DNA of 64,000 bases from Bacterioplanes sanyensis (GCF_014652515.1 NZ_BMYY01000010.1:62001-126000); one strand, 5' to 3'. Counted from the first letter of the stretch, positions 25,875 through 35,558 are shown. Made by a program: numbers and translations. The notes: generated by a model not told the origin, from the sequence alone.

Positions 25875-28113
25875 ACACCGCCAGCTCCGCAGCCGGCATG
25901 GGCCTGGCAAAGTGGTAGCCCTGATAACGGTCGCAACCATCTGCCATCAACAGCTCTTTTTGATCGGCGGTTTCAACACCTTCCGCCAACACTGACATGC
26001 CATAGTTTTTACCGATGGCAATCACGCTTTGCGCCATTTTGTGCGCGGTTTGATCAGTGCGAATATCGTCGATAAAGCTTTTATCAATTTTCAACTCATC
26101 AATCGGTAACAAACGCAACACACTGAGCGATGAAAAGCCGGTACCAAAGTCATCGAGAGAGATGCGCACGCCCATATCGTGCAGTTCATTGAGAATCGGC
26201 AGCACCATTTGCAGGTCCTCAATAAAGACGCTTTCAGTGATCTCCAATGTCACTAGCTCCGGCCGCAAGCGGTAATGGCTGATTTGCTCACGCACGCCCT
26301 CGGCAAAACCCGCCTGGAGAAACTGTTTCACTGAGATATTGATGGCGATATCGAAGCGCTCACCCAGATGCTGTTGTAACAGTGTCATCTCCCGCATTGC
26401 CGTGCTGACAACAAACTCACCAATAGCAGGCATTAGGCCGGTGGATTCAGCCACACCAATAAACTCATCTGGCGGCACAAAGCCCAGCTCGTCGTCTTTC
26501 CAGCGGATTAAGGCCTCAACGCCCAACATGCGACCATCGTGGCTGACCTGGGGCTGATACACCATAAACAAATGCCCACCGCTCAGCGCCGAGCGCAACC
26601 GCTGCTCAATACGGATCTTGCGCAAATACCCGCTTTCCATTTCATCGTGATAAAAGTGCACTGAGTTACGAGCTTTTTTAGCCTCATGCATGGCGATGTC
26701 GGCGGCACGTAACAGATCATTCATGCTACGACCATGCAGTGGATAGCGCGCCACACCAATGCTGGCACCGAGCTGAAAGTTGAAGCCATAGACGGTGTAA
26801 TCACGCGAGACCGAATCAATAATGGCGTTGGCACGCTGACGCACGCGATCTTGGTCTGTGGTTGTTAACAGTAGAATGAACTCATCACCGCCCAGACGGG
26901 CCAGCACCTCCCCATCCTCGACATGGCGCTGCAGACGATGACTGAGTTCGATCAGCACCTGATCGCCGCAATCATGACCAAAACTGTCATTAACGCCTTT
27001 AAAGTTGTCCATGTCGATAAACATGACAAAAAAACCACGATCTTCGTCCATCCAACCGTGTACGTGCTCCAACAAGTAATTGCGGTTTGGCAGGTTGGTA
27101 AGGCCGTCGTGATTGGCGGTAAAAAACAACTGCTGACGCTGCAGGTCTTCGGCACGAGCGATGGCGCGAAAGAGCGCAAACAATACCAACACTACAACAC
27201 CGTAAAGAGCAGCATAAATCGCGACACGCCCCAAAAAGACAGTGCGCAGCGGCTGCTCAGGCGTTTCAGTAAATACCCATAAGTCATAAATAGGCAAAAA
27301 CATGGCGGCACCCAGCACGGGCTCACCATCGCGATGCAATCGATATCCCCAAGCACCTTTACCCATGCGAACCGTCGCTAGGTCAACGCCATTATCTTGC
27401 TGCAATGCTCGCTCAATGGCGCGTACGACAGCTGTTTCCAGCGGCTGAGCATAGTTGTTGCTGCCTCCCGCGCTGGTCGTAAACTGCAGATAATTATCGT
27501 GTGTACGCAAAATCCAGGTGCGGTCTTGATCGCTCAAGCGCTGCTGAAACAAATCAGAAGCAGTGCTCAGATCGATACCAGAGGTCATCACCGCCACCAC
27601 GTTTCCGCGGTCATCGCGCAAGGCTTTGCGTAGCGGAATAATCCAGCGTTGCAGGGACGGCATCAAATAGGTTCGACCCAGTACCATGTGACGACTGTGC
27701 AAAGCGCGTAAAAAGGAATCGCGGGTATCTGGATGCTGCAATAAGTTGGGCTGGTTACTCCCTAAAGCATTGCTGCTAGCTTGCAGAAACTCACCATCCG
27801 GGCTGGCCAAGCCGAAACCAACTAATACCGGATTCACTTCTAACAACCGATCGAGTAGTGGGACTGGGCGACTGCCTTGCAAAGCATCAGGCGCATCCAG
27901 CAACTCATCACCCAGTATATCCAATAGCATTTCTTCGGCGGCCAATACACTGCGTACCGTTTCGCCCATCAGCTCGGCCCGATTGCTGTAGGTGCGCAGG
28001 TTTTCATCCAGCTGCGCATGCCAGCCATAGCCGACAATCGCAGCCAGCAAGACCAACCCGCCAAGCACGATAAAAACAAACAGGCTCCAGATATTGCGTC
28101 GCATCAGCGCCAA
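25843..28113 (-). CDS. Membrane GGDEF-EAL c-di-GMP signalling protein
   Basis: Protein of 756 residues. The N-terminal membrane segment lies near residues 12-30. A Cache-like periplasmic sensor spans about 35-290, and the second membrane segment is near 297-318. A GGDEF domain with an intact LARLGGDEF site follows, then an EAL domain with GVEALIRW, LEITESVFI, DDFGTGFSS, KIDKSFI and AEGVETAD. Both active sites look complete, so it could make or degrade c-di-GMP. The TTG at 28113 is preferred over the ATG at 28104 because AGGTGG lies 6 bases before the TTG. It sits 132 bases after pilU on the same strand. Confidence 0.93.
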   Translation of the reverse strand: MALMRRNIWSLFVFIVLGGLVLLAAIVGYGWHAQLDENLRTYSNRAELMGETVRSVLAAEEMLLDILGDELLDAPDALQGSRPVPLLDRLLEVNPVLVGFGLASPDGEFLQASSNALGSNQPNLLQHPDTRDSFLRALHSRHMVLGRTYLMPSLQRWIIPLRKALRDDRGNVVAVMTSGIDLSTASDLFQQRLSDQDRTWILRTHDNYLQFTTSAGGSNNYAQPLETAVVRAIERALQQDNGVDLATVRMGKGAWGYRLHRDGEPVLGAAMFLPIYDLWVFTETPEQPLRTVFLGRVAIYAALYGVVVLVLFALFRAIARAEDLQRQQLFFTANHDGLTNLPNRNYLLEHVHGWMDEDRGFFVMFIDMDNFKGVNDSFGHDCGDQVLIELSHRLQRHVEDGEVLARLGGDEFILLLTTTDQDRVRQRANAIIDSVSRDYTVYGFNFQLGASIGVARYPLHGRSMNDLLRAADIAMHEAKKARNSVHFYHDEMESGYLRKIRIEQRLRSALSGGHLFMVYQPQVSHDGRMLGVEALIRWKDDELGFVPPDEFIGVAESTGLMPAIGEFVVSTAMREMTLLQQHLGERFDIAINISVKQFLQAGFAEGVREQISHYRLRPELVTLEITESVFIEDLQMVLPILNELHDMGVRISLDDFGTGFSSLSVLRLLPIDELKIDKSFIDDIRTDQTAHKMAQSVIAIGKNYGMSVLAEGVETADQKELLMADGCDRYQGYHFARPMPAAELAVFIRESPAIYL

Positions 28114-28208
28114 ACAAAACCACCTTTTATGAGGACAACTAGCCGTGAGGGTAGCTCGCGGATTGTCGCATAAGGATAGTCAAATGACAGAGCCGCGCCG
28201 ATTTCCGA

Positions 28209-28240
28209 TGACTGCGCCTGACACATATCAAGCGCAGTCA
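28209..28240 (-). repeat. 9-base inverted repeat just after pilU
   Basis: TGACTGCGC (28209-28217) and GCGCAGTCA (28232-28240) form a perfect 9-base stem with a 14-base loop. It starts 5 bases beyond the pilU stop in the pilU reading direction. There is no T-run, so it may be a Rho-dependent pause or an mRNA end-stabiliser separating pilU from the GGDEF-EAL gene. Confidence 0.5.
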
Positions 28241-28245
28241 AGAGA

Positions 28246-29361
28246 TCAGTCCTGAAGACGCAGATTGCGGGTGGCGCCATCCAGCTGATCAAGGTCGGTT
28301 TCTGAACCCAGTTTGATCATCAAGCGCAAGTCGTTAGGCGAGTCCGCATGAGCAATGGCGTCCTCATAGGTGATTTCACCTTGCTCATACAGGTAATAAA
28401 GTGCCTGGTCGAAGGTCTGCATACCCAACTCGGTGGATTTGCGCATTAATGGCTTGAGCTCATGCACCTCCCCCTTGCGAATCAAGTCAGCGGCCAGTGG
28501 CGAGTTGATTAATACTTCCACCACAGCTCGGCGCCCCCGACCATCGGGCGTCGGAATCAATTGCTGCGCCACAATGGCTTTCAAGTTAAGGGATAAATCC
28601 ATCCAAATCTGGTTATGTCGTGCCGGCGGAAAGAAGTGAATAATCCGCTCCAACGCCTGGTTGGCATTGTTGGCGTGCAAGGTGGCCAAACACAAGTGGC
28701 CGGTTTCGGCGAAGGTCACCGCGTGTTCCATGGTCTCAGGTGAACGTACCTCACCAATCATGATGACATCCGGCGCCTGACGCAGACAGTTGCGCAGACC
28801 GATCTCAAACGATTCGGTATCTAAGCCCACTTCGCGCTGAGTAATGATGCAGTTATCGTGGCGATGCACGTACTCAATCGGGTCCTCAATGCTGAGAATA
28901 TGGCCCTTACTGTTGTGATTGCGATGACCAATCATGGACGCCAGCGAGGTTGATTTACCGGTACCCGTAGCACCGACAAAAATAATCAAACCACGCTTTT
29001 CCATCGCCAAGTCTTTAATAACATCAGGAAGGCCTAAGTCGTCGACCTTGGGAATGTCAGTTTCAATGCGCCGCAATACCATGCCAGCAACATTGCGTTG
29101 ATAAAACGCACTGGCACGAAAACGGCCAATACCACTGGCGTTGATGGCAAAGTTCAGTTCTTTCTTTTCTTCGAACTCAGCTTGCTGCTTGTCATTCATT
29201 AAGCCGAGCACAATATCACGGGCTTGCTCGGCCCCAAGTGGGTTGCGACTGAGCGGCATAATGGTGCCGTGCACCTTCATGGAGGGGGCAACGCCCGCGG
29301 TGATAAACAGGTCGGAGGCCTTCTTCTCCACCATTAGGCGCAAAAATTTGTCCATAGACAT
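28246..29361 (-). CDS. pilU: Type IV pilus retraction ATPase paralogue PilU
   Basis: Secretion-type ATPase of 371 residues. Walker A is GATGTGKSTSLASM near residue 131. The Asp box is IEDPIEYVH near 158, Walker B MIGEVRSPETM near 197, and the His box TGHLCLATLHANNA near 218. The longer C-terminus and HANN sequence separate it from PilT. PilU works with PilT to power pilus retraction. It lies 11 bases downstream of pilT, as in Pseudomonas. Confidence 0.95.
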   Translation of the reverse strand: MSMDKFLRLMVEKKASDLFITAGVAPSMKVHGTIMPLSRNPLGAEQARDIVLGLMNDKQQAEFEEKKELNFAINASGIGRFRASAFYQRNVAGMVLRRIETDIPKVDDLGLPDVIKDLAMEKRGLIIFVGATGTGKSTSLASMIGHRNHNSKGHILSIEDPIEYVHRHDNCIITQREVGLDTESFEIGLRNCLRQAPDVIMIGEVRSPETMEHAVTFAETGHLCLATLHANNANQALERIIHFFPPARHNQIWMDLSLNLKAIVAQQLIPTPDGRGRRAVVEVLINSPLAADLIRKGEVHELKPLMRKSTELGMQTFDQALYYLYEQGEITYEDAIAHADSPNDLRLMIKLGSETDLDQLDGATRNLRLQD

Positions 29362-29372
29362 AGTGGCTTACC

Positions 29373-30407
29373 TCAGAAGTTATCCGGCACTTTGGCTTTT
29401 TCTCGCGCTGCTTCACGCGAGATCAGGCCTTTCGCCATCAGGTTCTGCAGGCATTGATCCATGGTCTGCATGCCGTAGGCGCCACCGGTCTGAATCGCCG
29501 AATACATTTGCGCAATTTTGTCCTCACGAATGAGGTTACGAATCGCCGGGGTACCCACCATAATTTCATGGGCCGCGACTCGACCGCCACCGTTTTTCTT
29601 CAACAGGGTCTGGGCAATCACGCCCTGCAGCGATTCTGACAGCATTGACCGCACCATGGATTTCTCTTCCGCTGGGAATACGTCCACGATACGGTCAATG
29701 GTTTTGGCCGCCGAGCTGGTGTGCAAGGTGCCAAAGACCACGTGACCGGTTTCCGCCGCGGTCAGCGCTAGGCGAATGGTTTCTAGGTCCCGCAGCTCGC
29801 CCACCAGAATCACGTCCGGGTCTTCCCGCAGTGCGCTGCGCAAGGCTTCGTTGAAACCCAAGGTGTCGCGGTGCACTTCCCGTTGGTTGATCAAGGCCTT
29901 TTTGGATTCATGCACAAATTCGATCGGATCTTCAATGGTGAGGATGTGGTCGTATTTATTCTCATTAATATGGTCAATCATGGCCGCCAGCGTGGTCGAC
30001 TTACCCGAGCCTGTCGGCCCAGTGACCAGCACAATGCCGCGTGGAATGTTGGATAAATCTTTAAACACCTGCCCCATGCCCAACTGATCCATGGTCAGTA
30101 CTTTGGACGGAATGGTCCGGAACACAGCACCGGCACCACGGTTGTGGTTAAAGGCGTTAACCCGGAAGCGCGCCACACCGGGCACTTCAAAAGAGAAGTC
30201 GGTCTCCAAAAACTCTTCGAAATCCTTACGCTGCTTATCGTTCATGATTTCATACACCAGCGCGTGCACCTCTTTGTGTCCCAGCGCCGGCAGGTTGATA
30301 CGGCGAACGTCGCCGTCAACCCGGATCATGGGAGGCAAATCCGCCGACAGGTGTAAGTCGGAAGCCCCCTGTTTGGCACTAAAGGCCAACAGTTCGGTAA
30401 TATCCAT
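29373..30407 (-). CDS. pilT: Type IV pilus retraction ATPase PilT
   Basis: ATPase of 344 residues driving pilus retraction and twitching motility at the inner membrane. Walker A is GPTGSGKSTTLAAM near residue 130. IEDPIEFVHESKK is near 159, Walker B ILVGELRDLETI near 200, and the His box is TGHVVFGTLHTSSA. The PilT-specific helix AIRNLIREDK lies near 290. It is divergent from yggS across 79 bases, the classic pilT-yggS arrangement. Confidence 0.97.
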   Translation of the reverse strand: MDITELLAFSAKQGASDLHLSADLPPMIRVDGDVRRINLPALGHKEVHALVYEIMNDKQRKDFEEFLETDFSFEVPGVARFRVNAFNHNRGAGAVFRTIPSKVLTMDQLGMGQVFKDLSNIPRGIVLVTGPTGSGKSTTLAAMIDHINENKYDHILTIEDPIEFVHESKKALINQREVHRDTLGFNEALRSALREDPDVILVGELRDLETIRLALTAAETGHVVFGTLHTSSAAKTIDRIVDVFPAEEKSMVRSMLSESLQGVIAQTLLKKNGGGRVAAHEIMVGTPAIRNLIREDKIAQMYSAIQTGGAYGMQTMDQCLQNLMAKGLISREAAREKAKVPDNF

Positions 30408-30486
30408 AGTTTCTCCTTCACGCCGTGCGCGAACGGCGCCTTGGCTTTATCATTGGTTGCTGACAATCCTAAACCAAGCCTAAGCA

Positions 30487-31218
30487 ATGTCCACACTCGA
30501 ACAACGCTACCATGCGGTGCAACAACGTATAGACAAAGCCTGCGAACAAGCCGGTCGCAGCCGCCAGCAAGTGGCACTGTTGGCGGTCAGTAAAACCAAA
30601 CCCGCCAGCATGGTGCGCCAGTGTTATCAGCTCGGGCAACGCGCCTTCGGTGAAAACTATTTGCAGGACGCATTGGACAAAATAGACGCCTTGGCGGATC
30701 TCGACGACATTGAGTGGCATTTTATTGGCCATTTGCAGAGCAATAAGAGCCGGACCGTCGCCGAGCGCTTCCAGTGGCTGGAAACGCTTGACCGTCTCAA
30801 GCTGGCACGGCGGTTAAGCGATCAGCGTCCTGAGGGCATGGCACCTTTGCAGGTGCTGTTGCAGGTCAACATCAGTGAAGAAGCGCAAAAGTCTGGGGTG
30901 TTGCCGTCGCAGGTGCCCGAACTAGCCGCCCAAGTCGCTGAGTTGCCGCGCCTGACCGTGCGCGGGTTGATGTGCATCCCCGAAGCCACGGACGATGAGC
31001 AGCTACTCAGCCAACAATTCGATCGCATGCAGCAACTGCTGGAGAGCCTGAGGGTGGATCACCCGCAGGCCGATACACTGTCAATGGGCATGTCCGGAGA
31101 CCTAGAGCTCGCCATTGCCCATGGCAGTCATCAGGTGCGGGTGGGCACGGATATTTTTGGTGCTCGTGATCAGCCAGCAAGTGTGTCTGTTGTTGCCGAC
31201 GCTGGCCCAGATACCTAA
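30487..31218 (+). CDS. yggS: YggS family PLP homeostasis protein
   Basis: Single-domain PLP-binding protein of 243 residues with a TIM-barrel fold. The PLP Lys lies in LLAVSKTKPASMV near residue 37. GENYLQDA is near 57, WHFIGHLQSNKSR near 78 and LSMGMSGDLELAIAHGS near 198. It binds PLP and affects amino-acid and vitamin B6 balance but has no known catalytic activity. proC and yggT follow in the usual order. Confidence 0.95.
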   Translation: MSTLEQRYHAVQQRIDKACEQAGRSRQQVALLAVSKTKPASMVRQCYQLGQRAFGENYLQDALDKIDALADLDDIEWHFIGHLQSNKSRTVAERFQWLETLDRLKLARRLSDQRPEGMAPLQVLLQVNISEEAQKSGVLPSQVPELAAQVAELPRLTVRGLMCIPEATDDEQLLSQQFDRMQQLLESLRVDHPQADTLSMGMSGDLELAIAHGSHQVRVGTDIFGARDQPASVSVVADAGPDT

Positions 31219-31248
31219 ACTCGCAGCAAATTCAATGAAGGAAGCAAC

Positions 31249-32079
31249 ATGACGCAATTGGCTTTTATCGGCGGTGGCAACATGGCCGCCAGCATCGTCG
31301 GCGGCTTGATTCAAACGGGCGAATTGCCCGCCAACCAGATTCATATCAGTGATCCCAATGCCGACCAACGCGAGCGCTTGGCGGCAGACTATGGCGTGCA
31401 AGTGTATGCCGACAACGCTGCTGCCATTGCGCAAGCAGACGTCGTGATGATGGCAGTGAAGCCACAGGTCATGAGCCAAGTGCTAGAGCCACTGCGAGAG
31501 CAATTAACAGAGCGTCAGCCGCTATTGATCTCCATTGCCGCCGGCATCGATCTGGCCTCGTTGGCGCTGTGGAGCGGCTGCCAAGCCATTGTGCGCTGCA
31601 TGCCTAACACACCTTCTTTGGTTGGTGTTGGCGCCAGTGGCTTGTTTGCCAGCGATGCAGTCAGCATGGAGCAACGCAACTTGGCCGATGCTTTAATGCG
31701 CGCCGTTGGCATTACCGTTTGGGTTCAAACCGAAGCCGAGATTGACACCGTGATTGCCGTTTCAGGCAGTGGTCCGGCCTATTACTTCCTGATGATGGAA
31801 GCCATGATTGAAGCTGCCGAAAAGATGGGTATGAGTCGTGAAACCGCGACGAAGCTAACGCTGCAAACCGCTGCTGGAGCCGCTGAAATGGCGCGTCAAT
31901 CCGATGTCGACCCAGCTGAGCTGCGTCGCCGTGTCACCTCGCCAGGCGGCACCACCCAACAAGCCATTGCCACCTTCGAAGCCGCTCACCTGCGCGATGT
32001 TGTCGATGCCGCCATGCAGGCCGCCTGCCAGCGGGCAGCAGAATTAAGCCAAGAGCTGGGTGCCAACCCTAAAACCTAA
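31249..32079 (+). CDS. proC: Pyrroline-5-carboxylate reductase
   Basis: NAD(P)H-dependent enzyme of 276 residues making proline. The N-terminal Rossmann motif is FIGGGNMAASIVGGL. VMMAVKPQVM lies near residue 68, RCMPNTPSLVG near 118, and the family signature RRRVTSPGGTTQQAIA near 225. A good ribosome binding site (AAGGAAG) precedes the start. It is in a row with yggS and yggT. Confidence 0.97.
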   Translation: MTQLAFIGGGNMAASIVGGLIQTGELPANQIHISDPNADQRERLAADYGVQVYADNAAAIAQADVVMMAVKPQVMSQVLEPLREQLTERQPLLISIAAGIDLASLALWSGCQAIVRCMPNTPSLVGVGASGLFASDAVSMEQRNLADALMRAVGITVWVQTEAEIDTVIAVSGSGPAYYFLMMEAMIEAAEKMGMSRETATKLTLQTAAGAAEMARQSDVDPAELRRRVTSPGGTTQQAIATFEAAHLRDVVDAAMQAACQRAAELSQELGANPKT

Positions 32080-32088
32080 GGAGCCCTT

Positions 32089-32685
32089 ATGTCAGCGTTT
32101 ACTCAGGTGGGTCTGCTACTGATCAATACCATCGGTAGCTTGTTTGCATTGGTGGTACTGATGCGTTTTTTGCTGCAGTTAGTGCGTGCCGATTTTTACA
32201 ACCCCATCTCGCAATTTATTGTGAAGGTGACGAATCCGCTGCTGATTCCCTTGCGGCGCGTGATTCCCGGCTTTGGCGGGCTTGATCTGGCCTCGCTATT
32301 GCTCGCTTGGTTAGCACAGTGCGTTTATATCGCTGCCATCGCTATGATGTTGGGCTTAGGGCTGCCATGGGCCAACATTTTGGTGTGGGGCACCATCGGC
32401 TTGGTTAGCCTGCTATTCAATATTTACTTTTGGGGCTTGTTAATTGTGGTGATCGCCTCCTGGATCGCCCCCAACTCCTACAACCCGGCGTTGATTCTGA
32501 TCAATCAATTACTAGAGCCAGTTATGGGGCCTATTCGGGCCAAAATGCCGGATATGGGCGGCTTGGATTTATCCCCCCTGATCTTTATCTTGGCCTTAAA
32601 AGTGGCTGAAATTCTCTTGCTCACCCCGCTGTATCAGCTCGGCCAGGTGCCGGTCGCACTCGCCAATGTCGTCATTGGTTTGTAA
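32089..32685 (+). CDS. yggT: YggT family membrane protein
   Basis: Integral membrane protein of 198 residues with two YGGT repeats. Each repeat has a membrane span and a loop resembling YNPISQFIVKVTNPLLIPLR (near residue 41) or YNPALILINQLLEPVMGPIR (near 130), followed by PGFGGLD / PDMGGLD. The function is not established; the family is linked to membrane or osmotic stress. It ends the yggS-proC-yggT run, with a GC-rich hairpin after it. Confidence 0.93.
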   Translation: MSAFTQVGLLLINTIGSLFALVVLMRFLLQLVRADFYNPISQFIVKVTNPLLIPLRRVIPGFGGLDLASLLLAWLAQCVYIAAIAMMLGLGLPWANILVWGTIGLVSLLFNIYFWGLLIVVIASWIAPNSYNPALILINQLLEPVMGPIRAKMPDMGGLDLSPLIFILALKVAEILLLTPLYQLGQVPVALANVVIGL

Positions 32686-32694
32686 CACCCTGTT

Positions 32695-32722
32695 GCGGCG
32701 GCCATCGCCTGCCGCCGCTTTC
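32695..32722 (+). terminator. Putative terminator after yggT
   Basis: A perfect 8-base GC stem (GCGGCGGC / GCCGCCGC) with an 8-base loop is followed by only three T residues. It probably separates the yggT transcript from the DUF917 gene but may be weak. Confidence 0.5.
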
Positions 32723-32769
32723 CCCGTTATGATCATCTGCTGAGTTGTTAGCAAACAAGGAAAGACGGG

Positions 32770-34008
32770 ATGGCATCACACTCAATAGAGATTCAACGCA
32801 CAGACCTTCAAAACCTGATTGAAGGGGCTTGTTTTTTGGCCTCCGGCGGCGGTGGCCCTAAAGACATGGCCAATGTGTTTTTGGAAGAGTTTCGCGGTCC
32901 GGTGACCATGGTCGCCACCGCAAGTATGCAGGCAGGCGACTCCAGCTTAATGGTGGTGGACCTCGGCTCACCGGCCAAAGCCAAGCAAGGCTTCGGCCTT
33001 ACCGCCCCCGTCAATGCCTTTGACTGCCTCAGTGCATATTTAAAAACCGAATGTGGGCAAACCCCAAGCTACTTGCTACCGGGCGAAATCGGTGCGGTCA
33101 ATACCCTGCTGCCGTTTTATATTGCCGATCATATTGCCCGCCACAGTACACAAAAATTGCTGGTTTTAGATGCCGATCCCTGCGGCCGCGCCGATCCAAG
33201 GTTGAATGAAACATTGCTGGACGTGGCAAACGGTATTAGCTGCTGTCCGGCGGTCATCGCCTCCGATACCTTAGCAGGCGCTACTAAGACAGATGCTGCC
33301 TTGCAAGACAAAGACTACCACTATACCGAGTTTACCGATCCCCAGCTAAGCCCCACCGAGCTGGAAGATAAAGCCCGCGAGGTCGTATCACAGCCAGGTT
33401 ATAACCAAGTGGGTGGCATGGCCTTATACCCGTTAGAGGGCAAGTTCGTGCATCGCTATGGTCGGCAATATTTGGTTCAAGAATCCGTCAGTCTGGCCAT
33501 GTCTGTGGGCAAACAGTTGCGCCAAAATCCGAGTGATGCTCAGTTGAGCCATGCTCTCGATAACTTGGCCATTACTAATTATTGCTTTGTGACTGGCACC
33601 ATCAGTGAAGACAGCGTGCGCAACACCGACGATGGCTTCGATAACGGCATTACCATCATCAACGGCGATGACGGTGATACGTATTGGGTGGTGATGCGCA
33701 ACGAAAGCTTGCTTGCTTGGAATGATACCCAAGGGCGTTTTTTAGCCATCGCACCGGATTGCATCAATATGCTGCTGCACACAGATGCTGGTCGAGAGTC
33801 TATTTCTAACGCATCGATTGCTGCAGGCCAGAGAATCACCCTTTGGGGCACTGCAGGACCGGCACAAGTTATCCAGCAGGCAACACTGGTCAGCCGTTTT
33901 ACGGATGATATCAAGCACGTGTTGGACATCCCGGAGTTCAAGGCATACAAGGAGCGCATGAACTTTAAAGAATATATTCCCATCGAGACTCTCAATAACC
34001 ATGACTGA
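32770..34008 (+). CDS. DUF917 (S-methyl thiohydantoin desulfurase-type) protein
   Basis: Cytoplasmic protein of 412 residues. The N-terminal glycine-rich segment ACFLASGGGGPKDMA near residue 17 is the hallmark of DUF917. Related proteins include hydantoinase-like enzymes and an S-methyl thiohydantoin desulfurase. An acidic DADPCGRADP segment lies near 137, and the C-terminal domain is beta-rich. No hydantoinase, amidohydrolase or transporter partner is adjacent, which is unusual. Instead its last 8 bases overlap a hybrid sensor kinase gene, implying coupled translation. The substrate is unknown. Confidence 0.75.
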   Translation: MASHSIEIQRTDLQNLIEGACFLASGGGGPKDMANVFLEEFRGPVTMVATASMQAGDSSLMVVDLGSPAKAKQGFGLTAPVNAFDCLSAYLKTECGQTPSYLLPGEIGAVNTLLPFYIADHIARHSTQKLLVLDADPCGRADPRLNETLLDVANGISCCPAVIASDTLAGATKTDAALQDKDYHYTEFTDPQLSPTELEDKAREVVSQPGYNQVGGMALYPLEGKFVHRYGRQYLVQESVSLAMSVGKQLRQNPSDAQLSHALDNLAITNYCFVTGTISEDSVRNTDDGFDNGITIINGDDGDTYWVVMRNESLLAWNDTQGRFLAIAPDCINMLLHTDAGRESISNASIAAGQRITLWGTAGPAQVIQQATLVSRFTDDIKHVLDIPEFKAYKERMNFKEYIPIETLNNHD

Positions 34009-35557
34009 TGAGCGCAGTAAGAGCCTAGAGCAGCATTTATTTTCTGAAATCTGGGCCAATTCACCCGATAACATGTTCATTCTTGAAGTGGGTGAAGATG
34101 ATTTTTATTTGGTGAACACCAATACCGCGCAAAAGGCCACCATGGAGCTCACGGGCGGTTTACCTAGAGGACAAGCACTGCGCTCAATTTTCCCACCTGA
34201 GCTGTACCAGAATTTGGTGCAGCGCTATCAGCAATGTGTGGATCAGCGCCGGCCACTGCAGTACGAAGAAAGCGAATCCTTCAGCAGCCATGATGGTCGT
34301 GAGCAGCATTGGAGTACGATTTTATCGCCGCTGTTTGATGAACAAGGCAGGGTGGCGCATATTTTTGGCGTCTCGCGCAATATTACTCGATTGAAGCTAG
34401 CGCAAACCCAAGCGGAAGCCGCCAACGCCGCAAAAATGGCTTTCTTAGCCAATATGAGTCATGAAATGCGAACGCCACTGAATGGCATCAGCGGCGCTGT
34501 CGAGTTGCTGCAACATACCGATGATGCCGCAGAAAGAGCGCAGTTATGCGCCATCATTCAGTCATCCGTAGAAGCAATGACGCAGCAAACCAACGATATT
34601 CTCGACTTTGCGCGGCTAGAAGGTGGTCATGTCAACTTACATGACCAGCCGTTTAACTTGGCTGAAGTCGCTCAGCAGGCGTGCTCTCTACTGGAGCCGA
34701 TGCGCCGCAAAAACCAAGTCACACTGAGCTGCGAGGTTGACCCGCAACTACCCCAGCACCTAATCGGTGATGGCGGTAAACTGCAGCAAATTTTGCTCAA
34801 CTTGCTCAGCAATGGCATTAAGTTTGCCCCAAATGGCCATGTACAGCTGCAGCTAGACTTATTCAAGCGGCAGCCACGGCAAGTGCAGGTGCGTATTAGG
34901 GTAAGCGACGATGGTATTGGCATTGCGCCAGAGCATCAGCAGCGTCTGTTCCAACCTTTTTATCAAGTTGATAGCAGCACCACCCGTGAATATTCCGGTA
35001 ATGGCCTAGGGCTGGCGATCTGCAAGGGTCTGGTTGAAGCCAAAGGCGGGCATATCAGTATGCGTAGCACACCTGGAGAGGGCTCAGTGTTTGAAGTGAT
35101 CATTGGCTATCGCTCAGACCAAAGTGAAGAAAAATTCTCAGGGGGGCACCACCAGCAGTCACAATCACATCGTCTTTCTGGCCATGTGCTCTTAGTCGAA
35201 GACAACGATACCAATCAACTGGTGACGCGCAAGATTCTGGAGCGCGCCGGCATGCAAGTAACACCCGCCTACGATGGCCAACAAGCCGTGAACTGCTGCG
35301 CCCAGCAGCGCTACGATTTGATATTGATGGACTGGCACATGCCGGTGATGGATGGCTTGCGCGCTACCCAGGTTATTCGCCGACTGGATGACTATTATGC
35401 CCAGGTACCTATTTTAGGGCTGACGGCCCGAGGAATGAGCGAAGATCGCAGTGCTTGCCTGGCAGCCGGCATGGACGACGTGGTGGTTAAGCCGTTGAAC
35501 CCGACCAAGCTGATCAATCAAATTCAGCGCACGCTGAACAGCACTGAGGCATCCTAA
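34001..35557 (+). CDS. Cytoplasmic hybrid histidine kinase (PAS-HisKA-HATPase-receiver)
   Basis: Protein of 518 residues without membrane segments. A PAS domain covers about residues 15-130. The phospho-accepting His lies in FLANMSHEMRTPLNG near 150. The ATPase domain (about 200-375) has LLNLLSNGIKFAPNGH and the glycine box GNGLGLAICKG. The C-terminal receiver (about 390-515) has the Asp in LILMDWHMPVMDG. All key residues are present. There is no Hpt domain or output regulator nearby, so the downstream target is unknown. The gene overlaps the DUF917 gene by 8 bases and ends one base short of the convergent phaZ gene. Confidence 0.93.
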   Translation: MTDERSKSLEQHLFSEIWANSPDNMFILEVGEDDFYLVNTNTAQKATMELTGGLPRGQALRSIFPPELYQNLVQRYQQCVDQRRPLQYEESESFSSHDGREQHWSTILSPLFDEQGRVAHIFGVSRNITRLKLAQTQAEAANAAKMAFLANMSHEMRTPLNGISGAVELLQHTDDAAERAQLCAIIQSSVEAMTQQTNDILDFARLEGGHVNLHDQPFNLAEVAQQACSLLEPMRRKNQVTLSCEVDPQLPQHLIGDGGKLQQILLNLLSNGIKFAPNGHVQLQLDLFKRQPRQVQVRIRVSDDGIGIAPEHQQRLFQPFYQVDSSTTREYSGNGLGLAICKGLVEAKGGHISMRSTPGEGSVFEVIIGYRSDQSEEKFSGGHHQQSQSHRLSGHVLLVEDNDTNQLVTRKILERAGMQVTPAYDGQQAVNCCAQQRYDLILMDWHMPVMDGLRATQVIRRLDDYYAQVPILGLTARGMSEDRSACLAAGMDDVVVKPLNPTKLINQIQRTLNSTEAS

Positions 35558-35558
35558 C

